A DNA stretch of 64,000 bases, from assembly GCA_025149125.1 (NCBI GenBank), contig CP102272.1, forward strand, positions 4,960,001 to 5,024,000, given 5' to 3'. Shown here piece by piece: positions 25,591 to 34,103 of the stretch. Below the pieces are notes generated by a model. That model saw only the letters and a program-made list of their open reading frames with translations. It was not told where the DNA came from and did not search any database. Both the position numbers and the translations under genes were made by a program. Positions within the stretch are counted from its first letter, which is position 1, and each line of letters opens with the position of its first letter. The stretch comes from [Clostridium] asparagiforme DSM 15981. GTDB taxonomy: Bacteria; Bacillota; Clostridia; Lachnospirales; Lachnospiraceae.

Positions 25591-25824
25591 ATGAAAACAG
25601 TTCGTATTTCGTTAAATTCCATCGACAAGGTTAAATCCTTTGTAAACGATTTATCCAAGTTTGATGTAGATTTTGATCTGGTATCCGGCAGATATGTTAT
25701 CGATGCAAAGTCCATCATGGGCATCTTCAGCCTGGATCTGTCCAAGCCCATCGACTTGAACATCCACGCAGAGGCCAACATCGACGAGATTTTAAACATT
25801 CTGGCTCCCTACATCATCGCATAA
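25591..25824 (+). CDS. HPr-family protein lacking the phosphorylatable histidine (Crh-like)
   Basis: 77 residues with the HPr fold. The active-site segment that in HPr reads HARPA is replaced here by NSIDKVKSF, so the His15 phosphate acceptor is absent. The regulatory serine region is kept: AKSIMGIFSLDLSKP, where S41 matches Ser46 of HPr. This combination is the hallmark of Crh, which acts only as a CcpA co-regulator after HPrK phosphorylation. Start codon follows AAGGAGG. It has its own promoter and terminator. Whether HPrK recognises it is unproven; a structural or other signalling role is also possible. Confidence 0.8.
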   Translation: MKTVRISLNSIDKVKSFVNDLSKFDVDFDLVSGRYVIDAKSIMGIFSLDLSKPIDLNIHAEANIDEILNILAPYIIA

Positions 25825-25854
25825 TCCACATACCGGTTTAACGCTGTACATGAC

Positions 25855-25887
25855 GGCTGCCCACCGCTTCGCGGGGGCAGCTTTTTT
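25855..25887 (+). terminator. Rho-independent terminator after the HPr-like gene
   Basis: GGCTGCCCACC and the GGGGGCAGC arm form a GC-rich stem followed by TTTTTT (25882-25887). Confidence 0.85.
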
Positions 25888-25929
25888 GTTGTTTGTTGAA
25901 TGCAGAATGCAATAGGCCGCCGACCCGGT

Positions 25930-27114
25930 TTAGCCCTGGCAGGTGATCCGCTCCGCCGTATCGATGGCGGCCTGAACCATTTCCCCGATCTTCTCCTGCA
26001 AATGGGTCTCGGAGCCGCGGATCACGTTGAGATTTGGCTTGGTTACCGGGTGCTTTGCCACGAAAATGGTGCAGCAGTCCTCGAAGGGCTGGATGGAAGT
26101 CTCGAAGGTGCCGATCTTCTCGGACAGGTCCACGATCTCCTGCTTGTCAAAGCCGATCACCGGCCGGAATACCGGCATGGTGCAGACTTCATTGGTGGCG
26201 GCTAAGGACTGTACGGTCTGGGAAGCCACCTGGCCGATGCTCTCCCCCGTGATCAGGCTGATGGCCCCGGTCTGGTTGGCAATGGCCTCGGCGATGCGCA
26301 TCATGTAACGGCGCATGATGATGGTCAGCTCCTCGTGGGGGCACTTGTCATAGATGTAGAGCTGGATGTCCGTGAAATTCACCACGTATAAATTGATGGG
26401 GCCTGCGTAGCGGGCCACCAGGTTGGCCAGGTCCACCACCTTCTGCTTGGCCCGGTCGCTGGTGTAGGGCGGCGCATGGAAATAGACGGCGTCGATCTTC
26501 ACGCCCCGCTTGGCGATCATATAACCCGCCACCGGGCTGTCGATGCCGCCGGACAAGAGCAGCATAGCCCTGCCGTTGGTGCCCACGGGCATGCCGCCGG
26601 GGCCGGGGATCACCAGGGAGAACAGGTTCACCTTCTGGCGCACCTCCACCCGCAGGATCACGTCGGGATTGTGCACGTCCACTTTCATTTCCGGGAAGGC
26701 TTCCAGAATCACCTCGCCCAGGTCCCGGTTGATCTGATCGGAGCTGACGGGATAATTCTTGTCGCCCCGGCGGGCGTTAACCTTGAAGGTGATGTGCTTG
26801 TCCGGGTACACCTGGTCCATGTACTCCACCACACGTTTTTTCAGATTCTCATAATCCTTGTCCTCGATCTGAACCATGGGGCAGATGTCGGCAATTCCGA
26901 ACACCCGCTTTAACGCCTCGATCACGTCGTCGTAATCATAGTCGCCCTCCGCCATCACGTAGATGCGCCCGGACTCCTTGGTCACCTCGAACCGGCCCTC
27001 CACGGACTTTAAGGCGTAGCGGATCTGCTTGATCAGGGCGTCCTCGAACATGAAACGGTTCTTGCCTTTGGTGCCGATCTCCGCGTATTTGATCAAAAAT
27101 GACTGGTATTTCAT
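25930..27114 (-). CDS. thiI: tRNA 4-thiouridine synthase ThiI (no rhodanese domain)
   Basis: 394 residues. The N-terminal ferredoxin-like and THUMP domains (1-165, e.g. RLARRGDKNYP-like KVNARRGDKNYPVSSDQINR) bind tRNA; the PP-loop adenylation motif LSGGIDSPVAG lies at 187-197. The enzyme adenylates U8 and inserts sulfur, making s4U8, a near-UV sensor. The C-terminal rhodanese domain of E. coli ThiI is missing, as in most Firmicutes, so sulfur is passed directly from a partner cysteine desulfurase, which is the adjacent upstream gene. Confidence 0.94.
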   Translation of the reverse strand: MKYQSFLIKYAEIGTKGKNRFMFEDALIKQIRYALKSVEGRFEVTKESGRIYVMAEGDYDYDDVIEALKRVFGIADICPMVQIEDKDYENLKKRVVEYMDQVYPDKHITFKVNARRGDKNYPVSSDQINRDLGEVILEAFPEMKVDVHNPDVILRVEVRQKVNLFSLVIPGPGGMPVGTNGRAMLLLSGGIDSPVAGYMIAKRGVKIDAVYFHAPPYTSDRAKQKVVDLANLVARYAGPINLYVVNFTDIQLYIYDKCPHEELTIIMRRYMMRIAEAIANQTGAISLITGESIGQVASQTVQSLAATNEVCTMPVFRPVIGFDKQEIVDLSEKIGTFETSIQPFEDCCTIFVAKHPVTKPNLNVIRGSETHLQEKIGEMVQAAIDTAERITCQG

Positions 27115-27186
27115 AATAACCTCTTTCTATATGCTGAGCAATTCCGGCCATAGGGGCCGGATGCAGGTTGTGCGCTGATGTAAGGC

Positions 27187-27271
27187 GCGCCGGGGCGGCG
27201 TTGTGGTTGCGCCGGGCTGCGTTCTAGCTGCGCCGGGCCGCGTTGGGGCTGCGCCGGGCCGTGTTGGGGCC
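27187..27271. repeat. GC-rich 21-bp tandem repeat between cysteine desulfurase and thiI
   Basis: Four units that start GCGCCGGG(C/G) at 27187, 27209, 27230 and 27251; the first is 22 bp, the others 21 bp, with a few substitutions. The array lies in the 188-bp gap inside the probable operon, so it would be part of the message. No coding frame is evident. Confidence 0.75.
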
Positions 27272-27302
27272 GCGTTGGGGTCCCGGCGCCGCGCCCGTCT
27301 GT

Positions 27303-28457
27303 CTACCGCCGCGAGTAACGGCGCAGCACCGGCAGCAGCTCCTTTAACGTGTCGATACAGTAATCCACTTCCTCCCGGGTGTTGAACACGCCGAAGCTGA
27401 AGCGCAGAGTGGAGTCCAGCAGGTCCTTTTTCACGCCCACCGCCTTTAGGGTTCCGCTGATGGCCGGGTGGTTGGAGGAACAGGCGGAGCCGGAGGAGAC
27501 GTAAATTCCCTTGTCCTCCAGGGCGTGGAGCAGCACCTCGCTGCGCACTCCCGCAAAGCTTGCGCTGACCACCTGAGGGGCGCTTAAATTCCCTTTAAGA
27601 CTGTTGACGGTCACGCCCTCAAGCCCGGCCATGCGGTCGATCATGTGGTCCTTCAGGGACGTGATGTGCTCCATCTTTTCCTGGTGGCCGGTGTACATTT
27701 CTTCCGCCGCAACGCCCAGACCGGCGATGCCGGGTACATTTTCCGTGCCGGAGCGCAGGTCGCGCTGCTGGCCGCCGCCGTAGACCAAAGGACGGATCTT
27801 CACCCGCTCGTCGATGTAGAGAAAACCCACGCCCTTGGGGCCGTGAATCTTGTGGGCGCTGACGGAGAGCAGGTCGATCATGGCCTTTTTGGGCCGGATC
27901 ACGAACTTTCCATAGGCCTGGATGGCATCCACGTGAAACAGGGTGGCAGGGTTCTTCCTGCGGATCAGGGCGCCGATGTCCTCCACCGGCTCCACCGCGC
28001 CGATCTCATTGTTCACGTACATGATGGAGACCAGGATGGTGTCCGGCCGGATGGCCGCCTCCAGCTCCTCCAGGGAAATGTGGCCGTCGCCGTCCACGGA
28101 CAGGTAGGTCACCTCAAAGCCCTGTTCCTCCAGAAATGCCAGGGGATTGTACACGCTGGCGTGCTCGATCCGGGTGCTGATAATGTGCTTCCCGGCCCGG
28201 TGGTTGGCCATGGCCGTGCCGATTAAGGCCATGTTGTTGCTCTCCGTGCCGCCGGAGGTGAACAGAATCTCCTTCTCTTTCACCTTCAGGGTCTTTGCCA
28301 CCCTGGCCGCGGCCTGGCGCACGTACTGCTCCGCCTCCATACCCTTGCGGTGCTTGGCGGAGGGATTGCCGTAATCCTCTGTCATCGCCTTCACCACAAT
28401 GTCCTTCACGCTGTCAAAGACCCGGGTGGTAGCGGAATTGTCAAAATATGCTTCCAT
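27303..28457 (-). CDS. Cysteine desulfurase (NifS/IscS family), ThiI partner
   Basis: 384 residues, PLP-dependent class V aminotransferase fold. Schiff-base lysine K203 is in SAHKIHGPKG and the persulfide-forming cysteine C326 is in SSGSACSS; TSGGTESNN (67-75) binds PLP phosphate. It removes sulfur from cysteine and hands it to acceptors. Being next to a rhodanese-less ThiI, it probably corresponds to Bacillus NifZ and serves s4U synthesis, though a broader role is possible. It follows rsmE in the same direction. Confidence 0.92.
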   Translation of the reverse strand: MEAYFDNSATTRVFDSVKDIVVKAMTEDYGNPSAKHRKGMEAEQYVRQAAARVAKTLKVKEKEILFTSGGTESNNMALIGTAMANHRAGKHIISTRIEHASVYNPLAFLEEQGFEVTYLSVDGDGHISLEELEAAIRPDTILVSIMYVNNEIGAVEPVEDIGALIRRKNPATLFHVDAIQAYGKFVIRPKKAMIDLLSVSAHKIHGPKGVGFLYIDERVKIRPLVYGGGQQRDLRSGTENVPGIAGLGVAAEEMYTGHQEKMEHITSLKDHMIDRMAGLEGVTVNSLKGNLSAPQVVSASFAGVRSEVLLHALEDKGIYVSSGSACSSNHPAISGTLKAVGVKKDLLDSTLRFSFGVFNTREEVDYCIDTLKELLPVLRRYSRR

Positions 28458-28576
28458 TTTTCACTTACTCCTCTTATATAAAACATGCGCGGCACGGGCG
28501 GGGCTGCGTGCCGGGTACACGCGCCGGACACATTTCCTCCGCGCCGGAGCACGTTTCCCCTTCGCCGTTCCCGCGC

Positions 28577-29320
28577 TCAGATTCCGCCTTCCAGGCGCAG
28601 CATCAGCGCCGCAAGCACGGCCAGCCCCGCCGTCTCGGTTCTGAGAATCCGTTTTCCCAGGCTCACCGGCAGAATATCCGCCGACCTGGCAAGGTTTACC
28701 TCGGTCTCGTCAAACCCGCCTTCCGGGCCGATGAACACGGCGATCCGTTTCGCCTCCCTGACGCGGGTAAAGGCTTCCCGGGTGGCTTCCATGCCCCGTT
28801 CATTTTCGTAGGGAAGCAGGCGAAGGTCAAAGCCGTCCCGGTCCATACGGGCCACCGCCTCCTTAAAGGACAGCACGCGGCCGATTTCCGGCACCAGGCT
28901 GCGCTTGCTCTGCTTGGCCGCGCTCTCGGCGATGGCCTGCCAGCGGCGGAGGCGGCTCTCCTCTTTTTTCGCGTCCAGCTTGACCACGGCGTTTTTCGTG
29001 GCTACGGGTATGATCCCCGCGGCCCCCAGCTCCACGGCTTTCTGGATAATCAGTTCCATCTTGTCGCTCTTGGGCAGTCCCTGAAAGAGCCAGATTCCGG
29101 CGGGCAGCTCTCTGGACGGCTGTTCCCCGAGAATCCGCGCGCCGACGGACTGGACGTCCAGGCTCTCCACAGCGCACAGCAGGTCGTTTCCGCCGCCGCT
29201 GACCAGAAACTCTTCCCCGGGGCGCATGCGCAGCACATTTTTCATATGGTTCACGTCCGGCCCGGTGATGCGCACCTGCCCGTCACGGATCTGCTCCGGC
29301 TCCACAAAGAAATGATGCAT
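28577..29320 (-). CDS. rsmE: 16S rRNA m3U1498 methyltransferase RsmE
   Basis: 247 residues, SPOUT-class methyltransferase. It has an N-terminal PUA-like part (MHHFFVEPEQI, HMKNVLRMRPGEEF) and the C-terminal knot motifs IGPEGGFDETE and LGKRILRTETA. It methylates U1498 in the 30S decoding centre. It lies 12 bp downstream of prmA, the usual partner. Confidence 0.95.
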   Translation of the reverse strand: MHHFFVEPEQIRDGQVRITGPDVNHMKNVLRMRPGEEFLVSGGGNDLLCAVESLDVQSVGARILGEQPSRELPAGIWLFQGLPKSDKMELIIQKAVELGAAGIIPVATKNAVVKLDAKKEESRLRRWQAIAESAAKQSKRSLVPEIGRVLSFKEAVARMDRDGFDLRLLPYENERGMEATREAFTRVREAKRIAVFIGPEGGFDETEVNLARSADILPVSLGKRILRTETAGLAVLAALMLRLEGGI

Positions 29321-29332
29321 GGCAAACCCTCT

Positions 29333-30289
29333 CTACCGCTTGCGCGCGGTCACGGACACCCACTCGCCCTGGCGGGTTACCTCCAGCACCTCAAAGGCGG
29401 GATTCTTCGCAAATGCGTCCAGAACCGCCTGTTCCTTCATATTGATAATGCCGGAGGTGATGAAGAGTCCTCCCTGCTTCAAATGCACCGGAATCTCATC
29501 CACCAGCAGAATGATCACATCCGCCAGAATGTTGGCCACCACCACGTCGTAGCAGCCGAATCCGGCCCACTCCTGGACGCTGGGGTCATTCAGGATATTT
29601 CCCTGCAACACGTGGAAGCGCTCGCCGGAAATGCCGTTGGCTTCCAGGTTCTCGCCCACTGCCGTAATGGCGTTCTCGTCCAGATCCGTGCCCCATACCT
29701 CCTTCGCGCCCAGCTTCAGGGCGGTAATACCCAGGATGCCGCTGCCCGTGCCCACGTCCAGAAGCTTTGTCCCGCTGTCCACGGCTTTTTTCAGCTGGCG
29801 GATGCACAGCTGGGTGGTCTCGTGCATCCCGGTTCCAAAGGCGGTGCCGGGATCGATCTGCACCAGCAGCTTGTCCCTGTGCTCCTCCGGAATGGTCTCC
29901 CAGGTGGGCTTGATCAGAATGTCGTCCACGGTGAAGGGCTTAAAATACTGCTTCCAGTTGTTGATCCAGTCCTTGTCCTCGGTCTCGGAGGCAGAGATGG
30001 TGCGCTGTCCCAGATCCGTGAACACGGCCAGCTCGTCCAGGCCTTCCTCCACCTGTTTCATCAGCTCCTCAATGTCGCGGTCGTCGTCCACGTAGAAGCT
30101 CACCTTTGCCACGCCCTCGTCCGGCGGCAGCTCCGGCAGAATGTCGATGAACATTCCCTTGGTCTCCCGCTCCGTGAGCGGAACGTTGTCCTCAATCTCC
30201 ACGCCCTCGATGCCGATGTCGTCCAGCATGCTGCTGACCAGATCCACCGCCTGGGTGGTGGTGGCAAGTGTAAATTTTTTCCATTTCAT
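29333..30289 (-). CDS. prmA: Ribosomal protein L11 methyltransferase PrmA
   Basis: 318 residues. The N-terminal L11-binding domain is followed by a class I methyltransferase domain with motif I LLDVGTGSGILGI and the conserved DPGTAFGTGMHETT upstream of it; the motif IV-like region is DVVVANILADVI. It adds methyl groups to ribosomal protein L11. It is the first gene of the probable prmA-rsmE-cysteine desulfurase-thiI operon. Confidence 0.95.
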   Translation of the reverse strand: MKWKKFTLATTTQAVDLVSSMLDDIGIEGVEIEDNVPLTERETKGMFIDILPELPPDEGVAKVSFYVDDDRDIEELMKQVEEGLDELAVFTDLGQRTISASETEDKDWINNWKQYFKPFTVDDILIKPTWETIPEEHRDKLLVQIDPGTAFGTGMHETTQLCIRQLKKAVDSGTKLLDVGTGSGILGITALKLGAKEVWGTDLDENAITAVGENLEANGISGERFHVLQGNILNDPSVQEWAGFGCYDVVVANILADVIILLVDEIPVHLKQGGLFITSGIINMKEQAVLDAFAKNPAFEVLEVTRQGEWVSVTARKR

Positions 30290-30372
30290 AATCTATCTTC
30301 TCCTGTCTGTTAATTCTCTTTTTTACGAAACGGCCGGGAGCCGGCGGACCGGGGCGGTCTGACCGGGAACAA

Positions 30373-31128
30373 TTACCGGCCGCTCAGCACCTTCACGAAC
30401 AACGCGATCAGCACCACAAGCACCACCGGGCGCACGATCTTGTGTCCGTCGTGGACCACCAGGCCGGAGCCGATGTAGTGGCCGCCGATGCAGCAGATTC
30501 CGGCCGCCAGCCCCAGTGGGTACAGCACGTTGCCGCTGAAAATGAAGGTGACCAGCGCTGCGGTGTTGGAGGACAGGTTGATCACCTTGGTCTGGGCCGA
30601 GGCGCTGCGCACATCCATCCGGGCCACCCCGGTGAGCACCAGCAGCAGAAACGTACCCGTACCAGGCCCGTAAAAGCCGTCGTAACCGCCTACCAGCAGG
30701 GCCGCCAGCACGCTGAGCACAAACATGCGCTGCCGGGAAATATCCCCGGTCTTCTCGCTGTCCCCCATGCGCTTATCGAACAGAACGTATGCCGCAACAA
30801 TGGGCAGAACCACCAGCATCATGTTCCGGATCACATTGTCCGGGACCATCAGCGCCAGACGGGCGCCGATGGAGGAGCCGATGATGGCCGCGACCGCGGA
30901 GCAGGCCGCCATGGCCGCCTTGCCCTTCAGGTAGCCGTTTTTCGCATAGCGGACGGTGGAGACCACCGTGCCCATGGACGAGCCAAGCTTGTTGGTGCCC
31001 AGGGCGGTGTGGGCGGGAACTCCGGCCAGCAGATACGCGGGCAGCGAGATAATCCCACCGCCGCCGGCAATGGAATCCACCAGCCCGGCCAAAAAAGTCA
31101 GCGGGCATACGATCAGATATTGTATCAT
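30373..31128 (-). CDS. TSUP (TauE/SafE) family membrane carrier
   Basis: 251 residues with about eight hydrophobic helices. The TauE/SafE pattern is clear: an N-terminal FLAGLVDSIAGGGGIISLPA repeat-like motif, then TALGTNKLGSSMGTV, and the second-half GGYDGFYGPGTGTFLLL. Members export or import sulfur-containing organic anions such as sulfite or sulfoacetate. Being next to thiI and a cysteine desulfurase makes a sulfur compound plausible, but it lies 84 bp upstream of prmA and may be a separate unit. Confidence 0.9.
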   Translation of the reverse strand: MIQYLIVCPLTFLAGLVDSIAGGGGIISLPAYLLAGVPAHTALGTNKLGSSMGTVVSTVRYAKNGYLKGKAAMAACSAVAAIIGSSIGARLALMVPDNVIRNMMLVVLPIVAAYVLFDKRMGDSEKTGDISRQRMFVLSVLAALLVGGYDGFYGPGTGTFLLLVLTGVARMDVRSASAQTKVINLSSNTAALVTFIFSGNVLYPLGLAAGICCIGGHYIGSGLVVHDGHKIVRPVVLVVLIALFVKVLSGR

Positions 31129-31326
31129 AGTCTTCGGTATCCTTTCTGAAAAAGCAACCTATATATTATCACAGAATCCGGGCACTGGCAATAAGCGCGG
31201 GAAGCAAAAGGCGAAAAAAGCTGAAAATATGGCGTTTACTGCGGGAAAAGAAGGGGATCGCCTGCGGTGGCCGCCCGTTATGGGAAGGTTTGCCGTGCAG
31301 CGTGCGCCGCCAGGCGCACGAACAAA

Positions 31327-31364
31327 CAGAGGGCGGACACACCGGCCGGTGTGGCTGCCCTCTG
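31327..31364 (-). terminator. Hairpin downstream of the GH38 gene
   Basis: CAGAGGGC and GCCCTCTG close a stem around a CACACCGG/CCGGTGTG inner stem. On the minus strand it is followed by TTTGTT. The surrounding gap 31129-31409 contains no gene I can support. Confidence 0.6.
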
Positions 31365-31409
31365 TCGCGCTCAGTATCTGACCGTTTTATTTACATTTCG
31401 TAACAGTTC

Positions 31410-34076
31410 CTAAAATTTACAAGTAACAATCTGATTATAACCCACCCACTGATCTCCCGTCACATGCCCGCTCAGCACATCCGTCTCATTCAGCTTCACC
31501 ACGTCCACGGTCAGGTCTCCGTTTCCGTCCTTCAGCCTCATCGGGGCTTTCTCCCCGCAGCCGTTGTAAAACCGGGCGATCAGCTTATCCTCGTCCTCTG
31601 CTTTTTTTAACGCGCTCAAAACAACCCGGCCCTCCGTCTCGCTCAAAAGGCTGAACGCATAGGGAACCTTCACCTCAGACGGATTCAGCTTCATGGCGTT
31701 GTAGGGCATCTTGTTGTAGGAAATGAACGGGGTGACGTACTCCTTTGCGGTTCTCGCCAGATGATCCCGGCAGGCGGTAAGGGCGATCTCGTAGGTGCGG
31801 CGGCCCCTAAGCTGGGAATCCGGAGTTTCCATCTTAATCCCGGAGGGCCTGCCCGGCCTTCTGAGAAGTCCTTCCTTGCCCAGCACGCCCACGCTTCGGA
31901 ATAACGTGACGGCCAGCACGCCGTAATCCGGCCCGGTCATCTCATACTCCCTCACCGAGTTTGTCAGAACCGCCAGCCCACGCTCCCCGCAGCCTGACAC
32001 CCAGGACAGGAAAGGATAAATGGAATCCGGCCGCTCGGACCATCCCTCCTTCTCCCACACGTCCATGGCCTCGTCCCTCACCGGGCGGCGGATCCGGCCA
32101 AACTGGTTATCGCTGACGGAAAAACCTTCATTTTCCTGTCCCGGCACCAACAGCCGCAGCCGGTGGCTGTCCGCCTGGTTGTCCACCGTCACCCGAACCT
32201 CCAGAACCGGGGATCCGGCTTTTAACTCCAGCTCAAATTCCACATCCACCCGGCCGTCTCTCCGCCGCTCGCTCCGGCTCTCAAGTCCGGCCGGAACAGC
32301 CATGGACACCCGGACCCGGGCCTTGTGGCTGTACGTCCCGTGTTGGCAGCGGATATCCGCAGTCTCCTCCTTTGAGGTCAACACCCAGTCGTTTGCTGCG
32401 GGGGAATAGTCGTAGCCGTCTCCGTCGTCGCTCCCATCCTCCAAGAGCAGCACGTCCCGGTAGCATTGGCCTTTCTGTTGGTCCAGCACGGTCAGGCTGC
32501 CGTTGGGTTCGACCGTCACGGACAGGTACTCATTTTCCAGGGTATTGGCGGCCGGAGAGGCAAGACGGCAGTTTCCGCCAAGGTCCGCCGGTTCCACGGC
32601 AGGGTTTTCCCCCGTACCAGCCGCCATGGACACGGCAGGGCTTTCCCCGGCAAGCGCCTCCGCTTCCCTGACCAGATAGGTGGTAAATCCCATGGCGGGA
32701 ATCCGGTCACAAAATTCCAACGTGTACTCCACAAAGGGCTCGTAATCCCCGTAGTGGACGATCTGCCGGTCAATCAGTCCCGCGTCCACAATCCTGCGGT
32801 CCGTGATCTCGTATTTCAACCGGGAGCCGTCGGCACGCTCCAGCGCAAACCGCTTCATCTTGGTGACAATTTTGCCCCGGATCATCCCCTCCCGCTCATA
32901 GGGCAGCAGGTTGAACACCGTCAGCTTATCCAGGGCCCGGCTGCAGTCCATAGCGTCCACAATCTTTCTCATGTAGAACTCAATCAGCCGGTCCGCGCGC
33001 TCCTCCGCCAGGAAATAGCGGTCCGCGATGGCGCGGTGTACCTTATCGCTGCAGCAGCAGCCGATGGAGTCGTGGGCATGATTCTTCATCAGCTCCTTCC
33101 AGATGGCTTCCAACAGGCCGTGGTGATACGGGAATCCCAGTTTATAGGCGATGGAGGCCAGCGGTTCCAACAGGTTGGTGACCTTGTTCTCAATCCGCGT
33201 GTTCGCCGCCTTCAAGTCGGCACGGGAGGAGAAAATGCTCCGGTGCACCCGCATATACCGGCCGTCCAGGAATTCTCCCCGCAGGGTATCCAGGTTCCCC
33301 TGGCGGCCGATGGCTGCGAACACGTCCTCATACCGGCTCAGGAAAAACTGCTTGTCCGGGTACAACTCCCGCATCGTTTCCATTACCTGGAAAATATCGT
33401 TTTGCAGCGGCATCTGATCATGGCCGTTGGGTACTAAAAGATGGCCTGTGGCGGTTCCCCGCTCAAGAACGGGCATGTATTTTTCCATCCGCTTTCTCAG
33501 GGCTTCCTTTTCCACCGGCAGATATTTTCCGATGGCGTAACCCAGGGGCAGCAGCTGCACCGCCACCCGGGAGCCGTCGTCGTCCTCCCAGAAGAATTCC
33601 GTCTTATCCGTTCCCATGCGCTCAGAGGTTCCCCGCCAGAACATACTGTTTTCTATATTAAATCCCCTTAAAATCTGCGGCATCCTGGCGCTCTGGCCAA
33701 AGGAATCCGGAAGATAGCCGATCATCATGGGACTGCCGAACTCCCGGCAGTCCTTCATCCCGTACAGAAGATTGCGGACGATGGACTCTCCCCCCACCAC
33801 CATCTCGTCTGTCTGGGTATACCAGGGTCCGATGATCAGTTTTCCCCTCTGCACCAGCTCCCTGACCCGCTCCCGGTTTTCCGGGGACACGGAGAAATAA
33901 TCCTCCAGCACCGAGGTCTGTCCGTCCAGGACAAAGTAGGGGTAGTCCTCCCGTGTCTCCAGCATGGTGAGTACCTCTTCCATATCGTTCACCAAAAGGA
34001 TTTTTGATTCCTCTGCGGTAAAATACCACTCCCTGTCCCAGTGAAAATGCGGGACAACATGTACTTTATCTGCCAT
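31410..34076 (-). CDS. mngB: GH38 alpha-mannosidase, mannosylglycerate hydrolase type (MngB-like)
   Basis: 888 residues. The N-terminal catalytic barrel starts HVVPHFHWDREWY, where H12 and D14 are the expected zinc ligands; the nucleophile is D124 in GYLPDSFGQSARM. The C-terminal half is beta-rich as usual in GH38. With a PTS transporter of the MngA type 27 bp upstream, the likely role is hydrolysis of imported, 6-phosphorylated 2-O-alpha-mannosylglycerate to mannose 6-phosphate and glycerate in the cytoplasm. Other phosphorylated alpha-mannosides remain possible. The first residues MADKVHVVPH agree with the E. coli MngB-like start. Confidence 0.88.
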   Translation of the reverse strand: MADKVHVVPHFHWDREWYFTAEESKILLVNDMEEVLTMLETREDYPYFVLDGQTSVLEDYFSVSPENRERVRELVQRGKLIIGPWYTQTDEMVVGGESIVRNLLYGMKDCREFGSPMMIGYLPDSFGQSARMPQILRGFNIENSMFWRGTSERMGTDKTEFFWEDDDGSRVAVQLLPLGYAIGKYLPVEKEALRKRMEKYMPVLERGTATGHLLVPNGHDQMPLQNDIFQVMETMRELYPDKQFFLSRYEDVFAAIGRQGNLDTLRGEFLDGRYMRVHRSIFSSRADLKAANTRIENKVTNLLEPLASIAYKLGFPYHHGLLEAIWKELMKNHAHDSIGCCCSDKVHRAIADRYFLAEERADRLIEFYMRKIVDAMDCSRALDKLTVFNLLPYEREGMIRGKIVTKMKRFALERADGSRLKYEITDRRIVDAGLIDRQIVHYGDYEPFVEYTLEFCDRIPAMGFTTYLVREAEALAGESPAVSMAAGTGENPAVEPADLGGNCRLASPAANTLENEYLSVTVEPNGSLTVLDQQKGQCYRDVLLLEDGSDDGDGYDYSPAANDWVLTSKEETADIRCQHGTYSHKARVRVSMAVPAGLESRSERRRDGRVDVEFELELKAGSPVLEVRVTVDNQADSHRLRLLVPGQENEGFSVSDNQFGRIRRPVRDEAMDVWEKEGWSERPDSIYPFLSWVSGCGERGLAVLTNSVREYEMTGPDYGVLAVTLFRSVGVLGKEGLLRRPGRPSGIKMETPDSQLRGRRTYEIALTACRDHLARTAKEYVTPFISYNKMPYNAMKLNPSEVKVPYAFSLLSETEGRVVLSALKKAEDEDKLIARFYNGCGEKAPMRLKDGNGDLTVDVVKLNETDVLSGHVTGDQWVGYNQIVTCKF

Positions 34077-34103
34077 AATCTACTCCATACGCCTGCGGCG
34101 TTC

